This document shows positions 37,600 through 48,880 of a DNA stretch of 64,000 nucleotides, one piece after another. The notes under the pieces are model-generated. The model was not told the origin of the DNA. It searched no databases and saw nothing but the letters and a program-made list of their open reading frames with translations. How positions within the stretch are numbered: the first letter of the stretch is position 1; each line of letters starts with the position of its first letter. Both the position numbers and the translations under genes were made by a program. The DNA lies in assembly GCA_963920765.1 (NCBI GenBank), contig OY987245.1:2930727-2994726 (forward strand), written 5' to 3'. The stretch is from Ulota crispa (lineage: Eukaryota; Streptophyta; Bryopsida; Orthotrichales; Orthotrichaceae).

Positions 37600-37834
37600 T
37601 TAAATATGTCAATACATGAATTTTGGGTCTGAACAGCTGGATTGGATGATTGAGGAGCAGAGCTCAATCTTACTCGATTACCAGACTGCAAGCACAGGAG
37701 CTGCATCAATCAATTGCACGAACATTCTCGTGTTCTCTGAGATCTGAGGTAGCAATTTGTAATTTGTGTTGAAAAACTACCCCTTAGGAAGAAACTGTAG
37801 CAACTTCTTACGTTTCAGTGAGGTGATAGAAACA

Positions 37835-38590
37835 AGGGAAATTTTGATGGATACTCTTGAAGTTTGCGGTATCGGTATAGATGCCTGTGGTTTTTCAGAA
37901 ATTGCTCACATACCCTCGGTCCACACTTTTCAAGCGTTTTTTTTGTTGTGCATGTCACTTCCTTCATCCTTTCTACACACATTATTGTTTTGCTGTTTTG
38001 TTGCACTCCTTGTTTCAACATTAGTCACGATATATCCCACACAAGCATAAAACACAATATTCATTAAAGTGGGAACTTTGGCCTAATTTGGGACTTCTGA
38101 AGGTTTAAGGTGATCACCTTAAATTGAGTTCAATGTTTTTTTTGTACACGTGCCCTCACCTGAAAGGAGGAATTTGTGAGGGAAAAAATCTTAGTGGCTC
38201 AGATTGAATTTGATACCTTCAAATTTAATTAAAGGTAACATTTCTGGATTTAGGTGAAATACAACTTGAGAGTTGCATTTTCCCACTTTAATGAATATCT
38301 TGTTAAAAACTAACTTTTGTGCTTGCTCCTATGAAATCTACTTTACAAGTTGGCTACCACTTTTCTTCAATGCAAGAACTCCGTTAACATGTTATGAAGG
38401 TGACGGTTGCACTAAGGAGTGCAACAAAACGGGAGAGAAGTCAAGTCCCCACAAAAATGAAAGAAGCAACGTGCACAACTGGAACTAACGCCTCAAAATT
38501 ATGTTTCAAAAATATTTGTGCAATTTTTGAAAAATCCAGGACATCTACACAGATATTGCAAACTCCAGAGGTGTCCATCAAAATTTCCCT
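37835..38590. mobile_element. Long inverted-repeat element, split by a MITE
   Basis: The left arm starts AGGGAAATTTTGATGGATAC and the right arm ends in the inverse (GTGTCCATCAAAATTTCCCT). Arms are about 200 bp. An AACACC-family MITE at 38051-38304 sits between them. Open frames here reflect arm sequence and match no known protein. Confidence 0.6.
38051..38304. mobile_element. AACACC-family MITE copy 10
   Basis: Starts AACACAATATTCATTAAAGT and ends ACTTTAATGAATATCTTGTT. It is 254 bp with interior motifs typical of the family (GTACACGTGCCCTCACCTGA). Flanks ATAA/AAAA match at three of four bases. Confidence 0.75.
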
Positions 38591-38954
38591 AGAATCAAAG
38601 CAAGAAGATATATGCAATATTCTACAATAGGACAATGAATTTACGATACGTAACTCTTTGCCTACGAACAAAGAAAGATCGCTTAAAGATCTGAGAAATA
38701 CTACTAAAGCTAGACGTACAGATTTATATAGTATACCTACGATGATCACAAAGCGTCTCCCGCTGCTACCACCACTACAGGAAAAGCTCGAGTCGCAATT
38801 GCACCAGCAATTGTTCTGCACTGCTTTTGCAATGGAGCTTTTTTTGTCCTCAAAACCTTTAGTGTGAGAGATCTAATCCAAAACTGCTAAATACTTTCTG
38901 TTGTAGAAATCCTAGGACGATGCTAATTGGGAACTTGAACCTTTTTTATTTTCG

Positions 38955-39280
38955 GAATTTTTTATGGATACTCCTGAATTTTGCCATGTTTGTATATATA
39001 TATATCCCAAGTTTTTCAGGAATTGCACATATACTTTGGACCATAATTTTCAGGCATTTGTTTTGTTATGCAATTGCATGCTACTTCTTTCCTTGGCCAA
39101 TGTTAAAACAAGGAGTGATAAAATGGAAGAGAAGCAGCGTGCGCACAAGAGAGAAAGAAGTGATATGCACTATAGAACAAATGCCTGGAAATTATGGACC
39201 AAATATATTTGTGCAATTTCGGAAAATCCAGGGATATCTATACTAACATGGCAAACTTCAGGGGTATCCATAAAAAATTC
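38955..39280. mobile_element. Long inverted-repeat element, second copy
   Basis: Arms of about 150 bp: TTTATGGATACTCCTGAATT at the left, with its inverse CTTCAGGGGTATCCATAAA at the right. It is the same family as 37835-38590 but uninterrupted. The transcript would fold as a long hairpin. Confidence 0.65.
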
Positions 39281-39833
39281 CTTAATTTACTACAAACCTT
39301 CACGAACACCTTTCTGGCCACACTATGGCATAATTACAGTATATTCTAACTTATCACCAACAGAAATCATTCTCGAGATCATGTTATTACAAAGTAAGAA
39401 AAAAAGATTGGGACCTCCAGGGAATCACCTTATAGTTCGAAATGACCAAATTTGAAGAAATGGGTACTATACTTTGCCATTCGCATGTGGGCAACCTTGG
39501 ATTGGTACATGTCCTACTTTTTTGTGACAGCTTTGCAAACCTGATTGTCACATTTTGATCAAACACTTCATTTCCTCCCGTTGATAAAATTTGAAGAGGG
39601 TTTGTTTGAATGTAAGTTACTTGAATTGGTGGTTTGAACTTGAGGACTGAGCTGCTCTAGGATTGACACTTGTGAGAAGTAGGAGGCTCTGGTGGGGTCG
39701 TCATTCTCACGAATAGCAACGGATTCCAAAACCAAAATTTGCTCTCTTTTTACACTTGTCTTCAATGAAATGGTAATATGGGTGACCTAAAAATACCAAC
39801 TTGAGAATGCTACGGTAAATTTAAGTAATTGCT

Positions 39834-40158
39834 AAGAGCAGCTCCAGCCTTGCACTTCAAACTTGACATTCCGAGAGATTACATCTATTTTTAAGTGGCC
39901 TTCAAATTCTTCCTCTCTAGTCATGCACTTCAAACATGGCCTGTACACTTCAAGCGTGCCCCATAAATAGTCATTTGATCATTCACCAAAGGGAATATAG
40001 GATAAAACTCACTGAAGTTAGGATGAATAGTGTTTTGAATGGTTCTTGCTTTGACACTCTAGAATGGAGTGCCATGAGAGAATTTTGAGGGGCCTTGAGC
40101 ATTTATCATTTGTGCTTGGAGTATATTAGACCCTGTCAGTGCAAGGGTGAAGAACTTC
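39834..40158. mobile_element. MITE, GAGCATCTC family, copy 2
   Basis: Left end AAGAGCAGCTCCAGCCTTGC, right end CAGTGCAAGGGTGAAG. Full-length similarity to 869-1195. Confidence 0.7.
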
Positions 40159-41308
40159 TAAAGCCACACTCAAAATTGCTAACTCCACACCCTTGTGAGC
40201 ATGTAATTAGAGAATTTAATGCATTTTTTTGTATTCAAGTGGTCCAGCATTCATTCAATAGTAGCTTTATCTCCTCCTTGAAACATAGAAGAAGAATTAC
40301 AAAAAAATTGTTGAAATTTTATTGCACCATTGGTATTTTTTTAATGTATTTTTGCTTTAAGTAATTCAATTTTCCAATATTTTCAAATTCAAACGTTCTC
40401 AATTTTTTTGAATATATAATCTCAGAATGACAGAGGTGAAACAAATCTTTTGATCCAAATCAAAAAATCAACACTAAATTCTCACATTTCACGCTCAAAG
40501 CGCACCTTGAGGTGTGACGTTAGCAGTTTTGAGTGTGGCTTTAGTAATTCCCTAAATCTATTGCCTGGTAGCTTTACGTATGATATCCACTATCACCTCA
40601 GTCTAACTTACACCCTAAGAGCCGAGGTCAAATTCTGAAAACTATTTTGATGTTCTCTGGGTTCCAATTCCAAGAATTGGGTTCATGAAGAATGGAAGAT
40701 CTTTTTATTTCTTCGGTGCCATTATTGGATTTTTTAGTTGAATCCCAATTATTTGAATAGAAAACCATTGCTTTTGGTTAACCAAGTTTGGGGATTTGAG
40801 CGAAAATCTTAACAAATTTACCAAGTCTTCATCATTACTTTTATTTTGAAAATTTTGAGAATTGGAAATATGATCTCAAGTTTGTATCCTCCAAGCCTTT
40901 ACGCTAGGCTGGGGAAAATGGTCCTTTCTATTTTCTCACATTGAATAGGTGAGACAATTTTGGAGCACACTTGGGATAAATTTGTTCTCAAACAACTCCA
41001 AAGTTATCGTCCTACAACTTCAATCGTAAACCGGCGTTTAGTTATGTGGAACCGCCTTGAATTTGGATAAAGATTTGGAATTTGGTCCGGCATCGATGAG
41101 CATTGAAACCTCCGTTCCCTGAACAAGACAAGAAGGACAAACCATAAAAAGAAAAATATCTTGCATAATTTGACTTTATTATACAATAAACTCGATTAAG
41201 AGTATTTCACAAGAAAGCACACTTCCTCTGAAAACGATGAAATGGAGTTTCAACAACACTGAAATCGTTGTGTAAAATCAATTGAGCTTCTGTAATTGTG
41301 CATTTTTA
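40159..41308. other. AT-rich intergenic DNA
   Basis: Short frames only and no recognised domain or repeat end. Confidence 0.4.
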
Positions 41309-42293
41309 TTAACCCCTAACGACCCTTATTTGTATACAAAATCCATTATGGCCCCACAAAATGGCATATTATCTAAAGGCATCATCAATCCGGAGACGGC
41401 AAATAGGATTACTATCCCCTGAAAAAGGCCAACCACCCGGCTCAATTACCATTCATACACCCGGCTCAATTACCATTCATACAGGGCTGAATAATTTATT
41501 TTTTTTAAAGTCATACTGAAAAGGGCCAACAACCCAACTCCAATGAAGTTGATATCCAATTAAAAAAGTAAACCACTGTCGTTGATTGTGATCATGAGAA
41601 ACAATCTTGGCCATCAATGCTTTAGGATACAAAATACAAATACAAAATACAAGTACGGAATACAAACAACAAGTATAAAAACAAAATATATATACAAAAT
41701 ATGGAAACAACAAGCAGATTTCAATTATCCCATATTCTTTGTAAGCCAAACTAACATCACACAAATACAAGTATGGGGTGGGTGGATATCATTCACAAAT
41801 ATGTGTCTCATTTTTTGAGCCAATGATAAAGTGCCACATGTAACCCTTTCAGTTATATGGAAAAATTTAACCACCAATGGCTGAATGACACGTGTACCCC
41901 ATCAATTTTTCTTGTATGGCATTTTAAAGAGGCAGTAAGTGAGGCAGTTAGTGTGCCTATTGACTCACTATCCACTCAAAAGATTACAAAGAGGTTGTTT
42001 TGCGCCATTCCCATCCAAATATTTTATAGTCCCAATAAAATATCTATTTTGCCCACTTTTGTCGTAATTTTGGGGACTATGAACTAACCAACTCAACACA
42101 TTTGTGCCACGATGGCCTTTGTTGAAAATTTTCTCTAGAATAGAAGGGCTAGGATCTGCTACAAAGGTTGCAAGAGGTCAATTGCCAGCTATTGAGAAGC
42201 CATTGTCGCAGTTGGGCATATGCTACCAGGGGAAGTCAAAACAAGAAAATTTGCTTGTTTTTGACTAGGCCTTATCTTGATTTAAACCCTTAA

Positions 42294-42516
42294 CCCGTGA
42301 GCGCCCAGCACAAGTTCACTCAAATCCAAACTTTTTGGAACTCATTCCAATCAAACTATCACTTAAAAGAGATTCACAAAACTTGATCGTACCAATTGGT
42401 AGTGTTAAGAAAAAGGACACGTCCTTTCACCTTACCATTGAAAAGATTATAACGGTCAAACAAGGAAAATTTTCAAAACTAAGAGGCCATATTTAAGCCC
42501 CTTGGGCACTCATTTG
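42294..42516. mobile_element. TTAA-flanked element b2, internally deleted
   Basis: Ends CCCGTGAGCGCCC and GGGCACTCATTTG with TTAA at 42290-42293 and 42517-42520. The interior matches the two ends of element b (for example AAAAGATTATAAC and GTCAAACAAG), so it is a 223-bp deletion derivative. Confidence 0.75.
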
Positions 42517-42520
42517 TTAA

Positions 42521-43443
42521 CCCTAAAGGACCATGGCCTTTACTTTGTCAAAAGACACACAAAACTGCCACCTCTATTGCAAAGAGTAAAAAAGTTTGAA
42601 ATTCATGCATTTTGCATATCTGACCGTAGGATTTTGTGTTAGACTACTATGAGAATGTGTCATACAAAACTCAAGAACTTTGACCAAACATATTGGAAGA
42701 TATTTGCATTTAAAATGTAAAAATAAACTTTTTTTGCACCTTGCTTGACTAGATTTTTTAACTTTGAACATTTTTAACTTAAAAACTTTGCTCCAAAAAG
42801 TTTGGAATTCTATTTTTGCAAGTGGGAAGTTGAGTTGGGAATCTTGGGAAAAAATATTAAAACAAAAATACTTAATTTTCATTCTTTAAAGAAACATTAG
42901 GTAGAAGAAGGTATGAGATTGAACAAAAACTTAAATTGCTAATAACCTTGCAATGGAATTGAAACGCAATAATCCCAATGATGAGATTGTTCTAGAAAGC
43001 AAACCTCACCCTCTCCAACAATTTTTTTGAAAAAATGTTAAACCTGCATTCAAAAATGAAGTTTATAAGTTATTTTTTCAAAAAGATGCTTGAATTGCCC
43101 AGAAAACAAGATTGTCCATAATTTTCTCATAACTAGTCCAAATGGAATGATTCAAAGCTTCAGATGTAGACAAAGATATGGTCTATAAAAATAGAAAATA
43201 AAAAAATAAAAAATCAAGTTTTTGTAAGAATTTTTTTTGCTGCCCGGAGTCCCCAAATTTGTGCTTATTTGGGCATAACTTTTGCTCCTTGGCATCAATT
43301 GGAATAAAAGTTATATTCCCCCAAAAGCTAATGTGTTTTTCTATCTTCACAAAAAGTTTCAAAAGATTAGGACAAAAATTGAGGCCGTAGGTACCTGCCC
43401 AAAATCCCATTTGTCCCCCATAGGGACAATGGTCATTTAGGGG
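42521..43443. mobile_element. TTAA-flanked element e2
   Basis: Ends CCCTAAAGGACCATGGCC and GGTCATTTAGGGG, TTAA at 42517-42520 and 43444-43447, 923 bp. Closely similar along its length to element e. Near the right end lies the hairpin TTGTCCCCCATAGGGACAA. Confidence 0.85.
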
Positions 43444-43790
43444 TTAAATGATCAATTGACCATAATACATAGTATGTATGCTATTGTATAATTGGTATTT
43501 GCTACCAACTAAAAGTTTTTATTTGGGATCTTGACTAGCTCACTAGAACTGCATTGATCTATATTCTAATTTCTTTGTTGATATCAAATGTAGTAAAAGT
43601 GTGAATACATTCCAAATACAAGAAAAGTATATCGTATTATACTATGTACTATGGTCGTTTAAGAGTTAAGTTGCCTTAGTTTTGTTAAAGTACTAAAAAT
43701 ACCTCTTATTCCCACACAACTGGCCCCACCAACACAAATAACATTACAAATTCATTGACCAACTTGAGTTGATGATGCTCTAAGAGCATC

Positions 43791-44127
43791 TCCAATGCCG
43801 ACCTTTAGTATGTTATCCTTGGGAAATGCATTGTTTCTTGTTTCTAGCATTGAAAAATAATTTCCCCCACCCTTTTCAATTAGTTAAAATAGCTTTCAGC
43901 CAATAACAAGCCTCCTTGTTTGAAAAAGTAGATAGATCTCCTAGCATGGCTTATTCAACCTATTAATTGTTTCAAAAAAAGTAGTTTTGAAAGAGTTGTG
44001 CATTGAGAAAATGAAAATTCTGTTGTACCAAAAAGAATGTTTTGACAGGTCCAATAATCATTTGCTTCATTTTTATCCAAATGTCTCCCTAGCCTGGTGT
44101 TTTGCAGTGCGGGTGGAGATGCTCTAA
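43791..44127. mobile_element. MITE, GAGCATCTCC family
   Basis: TAAGAGCATCTCCAATGCCG at the left and GGTGGAGATGCTCTA at the right enclose 337 non-coding bases. Confidence 0.65.
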
Positions 44128-44344
44128 CCCCGACCTTGGTTTGACGTCCTTCACTAGACCAACTAAGGTCAATACAAGAAAAATTGTCCATAGTGACACG
44201 TCCAAATTGACAAAAATGTCCAAATTGACAAAATTTTGACAAAATAACATGTCCAAATCGACAAAAAAGTGTCCAAATCAAGGTGACCTAACTGACAAAA
44301 AGTGTCCAAACCAAGGTGACCTAATTGACAAAAATTATCCAAAT

Positions 44345-44998
44345 TGACACTGCTCCCTTGTAGTGGGTGGAAGCACCCATAGCTAATAACACCCCATTCC
44401 CAACTAGTAGGGGGTACTATTTCCACCATGAGCAAGGATAGGTGCTTGAGAATGCATTTTTATGACTTTTTCAAGGTTGGAGCCACTTAAGTCATGCCAC
44501 ATGTTCCAAAGTGAGGTAGGAAGTAATGAGTTGGAATTAGTTTGGCTAGTAAGGTAAGAGGTTCTAATTGCGATCAGGCTCTAATTGCGATCAGCTTTAG
44601 GAACATCTGACATTTTACAAGAAAAATCTATGAGTGTCATTGATGGGTTAGGTAAGCTTAGCAATATGCTAAGCCTACCTAACCCATCAATGACACTCAT
44701 AGATTTTTCTTGTAAAATGTCAGATGTTCCTAAAACTGATCGCAATTAGAGCCTGATCGCAATTAGAACCTCTTACCTTATCGGAATTGCATACATGCAT
44801 TTAGACATTGGCAATGGGTGTGGAACACTTTTTGACTCTCAAAATTTATAATAATTTCAATTTTGCAAATAAAATTATAAAAATATTGCAATCCTAATAT
44901 TTCTTAGCTTCGTACATAGGAAAAATAAATTTTGTCTCAAACTCTTTGTAGTTTTTTGCAGAATCGCTTAAGTTACCGGTTATGGGTGCTTCCACCTT
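44345..44998. mobile_element. GGTRGNAGCACCCATA element, copy 4, hosting a hairpin
   Basis: Left end GTGGGTGGAAGCACCCATA and right end TTATGGGTGCTTCCACC are inverted. The near-perfect hairpin 44550-44780 sits inside. The tract 44200-44345 just outside repeats TGACAAAA and GTCCAAAT motifs several times. Confidence 0.6.
44550..44780. mobile_element. Near-perfect 231-bp palindrome
   Basis: Two arms of about 114 bp, running from TAAGGTAAGAGGTTC to its inverse GAACCTCTTACCTTA, meet at a three-base loop (ATA). Only a few mismatches are visible by eye. Each arm holds two direct copies of CTAATTGCGATCAG. A flanking TA on both sides would fit a TA target duplication. Alternatives are a recent hairpin MITE or a small-RNA hairpin locus. 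Confidence 0.85.
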
Positions 44999-45461
44999 AT
45001 ACTTATTTTTCTGGATTTTTTTGTCTTTTCCAAGGATCGATAGGCTACGTTTCCACCAGGTGCCATTTCTCTGTAAGAAATTGAGTGTAAGAAATTGAGT
45101 GGATGTGGATGGGATGTCAGAATCCTACGATCTGTAGCTAACAGAGGCTGCAATCATGGCCACGTGTCACCTACATACCCTTCCGAGTTCCGATATGCCC
45201 TATTATAGCTTGCTTTGTCAGAGTTGGGTAGGCTGACAGTTTTTTTACAAGGAGACTTGCATGACTCGATGTTGATTCTACGAAGGTACACCAATTTGAA
45301 CTTTTGTCTTGAGTCAGTTTGATTTCCAATTTCTGGCATTGGCCTCTTTTTGTGTGTAGCAATTTAATATCCGTACATATACTATGGGAGAGTGACAAAG
45401 GAGCCCGTTCACACTGTGTATCTTTGCCCGCCTAACTTAAATGTTAGTGCCATACCTTTGA

Positions 45462-46904
45462 GGTGTGTTCACACTTGGTGTTGGGACGGGTTTTAGCAAT
45501 ATGAATGCAATCTAAAGGTGTGTCTAAATGCATCTTGATTTCTTTTGTTAAGTTAGGTAGCTCAAATTGCATCACCTCTTAGATAAATTGTCACATAGGA
45601 ATGGGTATGAAGTGGTTCTTGAATGGACCCTCCTTAACCCCTAAATTTTTTTTTGTGTTTAGAGGCCCAAAACTGCTTCAAAATACTAGTCCCCAAAGCA
45701 AGGTCAAAATCTTCATTGAAACTTACTTTTTAACAAATCCAACTGTAGGATCCTTTGATTGACTTGCACAAGTACATTGTCCCAAAATTTTAGAATAAAT
45801 ATCCCCACCAATTGGAAGATCAATGTGCCTAAACTTCAAAATGTAAGTTTTTCTTGTCCTTCCAGAAGGTGAAGTTTTGTTTTTCAAACTTTTTAGAGAA
45901 AAACACAAATGTTGTATTTCTTGTGCAATTTTTGTAATATGTTGGAAAATGGGTTGAAAGCATATGTAAAAAAAAATAACCAATTTTTTTTTTGATTCAT
46001 TTGTACAAAATTTGTAATGTGAAAGATATTGATGAATGAAAGATATAACTAATATGCTAATAAGTTTTGGAAGAATTTGAAAATTGTTAATCCCAATTGC
46101 AAGGATGCTTGAACAAGCAATTAGTAACTTTAATTTTCATTTTTATTTGAAAATTTTCAAAATTGAGAGTAAAAGATAACTTTATATGTTTTTTCTACCC
46201 TCTTTCTACCTTCATTGCCCGCAAAACGAAACTCCTTTTAACTCTTACCTCCTTATTTGGAATTGAGTGATTCAATTTTTTTTGAGTAGGTATCAACCTA
46301 TAAAATTCTATAAATAAATAAATAAATAAATAACAAATAATTTAGAATGTATTTTTTGCTACCCGGTTTGACATTGAAATTGAAAAAACCTTCTAACTTT
46401 TGCATTACTTATTGGAATGACATGAAATAAAGCTTCACATGTAGATTATGATGAGTAGCATCCACCCTAAAAATTTCATGAAAATTTATCAAATTATGAA
46501 GCCGATAGAGCTTGCCCAAGTTCTCATAAAGCCCAAAGTGGGTTTCTTGGTCCTTTAGGGGTTAATCATAAAAGAAAAGGTGTATTTTATTGCAAGAGCC
46601 AATAATACTCCTTAATTTCACCTCATCTCTTTATAACTTGTAGGGCAATAATTTATGGAAACCTAGAATCACAAATAGGTGCCTACTATAGAAAAATTCA
46701 AAAATTCATCAATAATTCAATGCTGCTTCAAAAAACATGATTTGTTTTTGTTACGTTTGGCATCCATTTCTCTTTGCCTAAAAATCAAACAAAAATCTTC
46801 ATGTCCCTAAAAGCCCATGAAAAGGCAGATCAACCCTTAAAGTGTCACTTTTTGAGCTACCTACCTTACTACAATTACTCTTAACACCAAGTGTGAATAT
46901 ACCC
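45462..46904. mobile_element. GGTGTGTTCACACTTGGTGT element, interrupted
   Basis: Left end GGTGTGTTCACACTTGGTGT and right end AACACCAAGTGTGAATATAC are inverted. A TTAA element (45638-46561) is nested inside. The related copy near 34110 shares the left terminus and the TTCTCTTTG tract. Confidence 0.6.
45638..46561. mobile_element. TTAA-flanked element l
   Basis: Left end CCCCTAAATT after TTAA (45634-45637), right end GGTCCTTTAGGG before GTTAA (TTAA 46562-46565). It is 924 bp and non-coding, with a TAAA tetranucleotide run near 46313-46332. Confidence 0.75.
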
Positions 46905-47197
46905 AAAGTTGAATTGTGAAAGACAAGGACATAACATTCAATAGCACTCAGCACGCTTGCCCTCCCTCCAATTGAAGAGTGTGGAATATTCCACACCCAT
47001 TAGTAGCTAAGAGGACACTTGGCTGAATTTGTCAGAGAGTTTATGAAAGAGATATCTACTTTAGTGCACATACGTCAATGTGGAGGCCGGCCATGTCTTT
47101 TTTTTTTTTTTTTTTTTTTTGTCATGATGAAGTTCATGGATGATACTTGAAGAGAGGGAAAGGCTGCCTCTCTTTAGGCTACTGAATGTTATGAAAT
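46895..47197. repeat. Dispersed repeat, inverted copy of 28086-28372
   Basis: Minus-strand match to 28086-28372, including the palindrome GTGGAATATTCCAC. Contains a 23-base poly-T run at 47098-47120. Confidence 0.7.
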
Positions 47198-47395
47198 GCC
47201 AAAAAAAAGGTTTGGTATTTTAAATAAGAAAATTGTTGTGATTGGGCTTCCAAGTTGGGTCTTCATTTTTGTTGCAACCAGCATTTTTTAGCAAATCTCC
47301 AATGTGTTGGTTCAAGAACTTCCAAAAAGAGTTGTCATGGATGCACCTTTTTAAGCGGTTTAGGGGCTTAGGACTTGGGGCACATTGTGTAGATG

Positions 47396-47767
47396 TAAGG
47401 GCATCTCCATCGCATTTTCGTAACATCTAATGTGACTAGAGAATTCACGGGCTACCATGCGGGTCACTTCACATACCGGCTCCGCCCTTTCAGGAGTTCT
47501 TCCACAGCACACTCACGCTACTTTGTTGTTTCTTCTCTTTAGCACTAGGAAAGGAAACGAGCAGGAACGAGCCTCAATGTATTTGAGTCCTCCCGTGAGT
47601 TGTAACATGAACGTAAAAAACCTAGAGAGTGGCATGGACGAGAGCTTGTAGCATTGCCAAAGAGATCGAAAAAGGCTTTGACGTGGATGCGATGGAGCTC
47701 AAAAATCCTCCCTTCCAATGACAGTCACGTTTATGTCTATTGTTGCGTCTATGATGAAGATGCTCTA
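47396..47767. mobile_element. MITE, GGCATCTCC family
   Basis: Left end TAAGGGCATCTCCATCGCA, right end GATGAAGATGCTCTAA. The 64-codon frame inside (47457-47651) has no recognised domain. Confidence 0.55.
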
Positions 47768-48868
47768 AATTAAGCCTCAAGTCTCAGCTCTCCACCGATT
47801 TGACAAGTTCATCTTACAGTAGGAGTATAACTTGGGCCATTGCTTCCATGTCTAAAAGCCTTGAGACCACAAAAATGAGGCCATAATTCCCAACCTTTGA
47901 ATGTTCAAAGGAAGTGTCATGAACACTGTCGATCAATAAGAAGAGTTTTTTTTTTTTGTTAAAATAATGAGGATACATTGAAATCGGACAATGACACCAA
48001 GGAAATGATTTGGCCTTTCATTTGTGATGGCTATTTTTGAAGTTACAACAATATTAAATCTTGTAATTTTAAGCATTGAAATTGTATTCAAAAATTTGGC
48101 CTTCACTCTATTACAAAAGCATTGAGGTTTGTTGCAAAGACTCAACCTATAAAAGCCAACTATTAGTACTTGTTATAACAAGAAGAAAAATATGTCTTAA
48201 CATTAGGAAAAATATGGGGCTCCAATAAGGCCCTGAGTTTGGAGGGTCCTTAGTCATGGGAACCTAATTCCCAATAAAACCATGCGCAGGTGGATGTGGT
48301 ATTATTGATGCCACATTAATTTTTTTGAATTTTTGAATTTTTACAAAAATCAAAAAAATCAAAAAAGTTTCTTATTTTTTTCTATGATTTTTTTTTTATT
48401 TTTGGATTATTTTAATTAATTTTTTCCGGCAATTAGCAAGGGCTGGTTCCCCACATTAGGAACCAAAAGAATGGGGGGTTGGATTTTTCTTAAAGGCCTT
48501 CTTCAAGCCCCATATTATTCCTAATGAATAACTAGTTCACAACAATTACAAATGTCCTAAATAACTATAATTGAGTCATTGTATAACTGTTTAGGACATT
48601 TGTAATCATTGCAAACCAATGTTTTAGGACACATTTTTCTTCTAGTGTTATTGCTAGATAAACGGCTACGGTCCATTAGCATCTCAAAATTAGCAAAGTA
48701 AGAGCAACATATTGAAGACTCATCATTCTAACCATTGATTTGATATGGTTGTTATATGCTATCATGAAAATAGTGGCATTTAAAAAATTGCACAACACAA
48801 GTTCTCAAGATTTCCAATTAGTGAGAATTATGTTGAGGGTTGTATAAAGAATCATACTCATCATGTTT
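47768..48868. other. AT-rich intergenic DNA with a partial MITE
   Basis: About 48530-48650 ends in ACATTTTTCTTCTAG and contains paired TTAGGACATTTGTAAT motifs, so it is probably a degraded copy of the CTAGAAGAAAAA MITE. Nothing else recognised. Confidence 0.4.
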
Positions 48869-48880
48869 TTAACCCTTTAA

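Larger units (their letters stand above)
41313..43665. mobile_element. TTAA-flanked element j, interrupted
   Basis: Left end CCCCTAACGACC after TTAA (41309-41312). Right end GGTCGTTTAAGAG before TTAA (43666-43669). Two further TTAA elements (42294-42516 and 42521-43443) lie inside as a tandem pair. Without them j is about 1.2 kb. A 24-bp tandem duplication (ACCCGGCTCAATTACCATTC...) lies at about 41436-41483. Confidence 0.6.
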
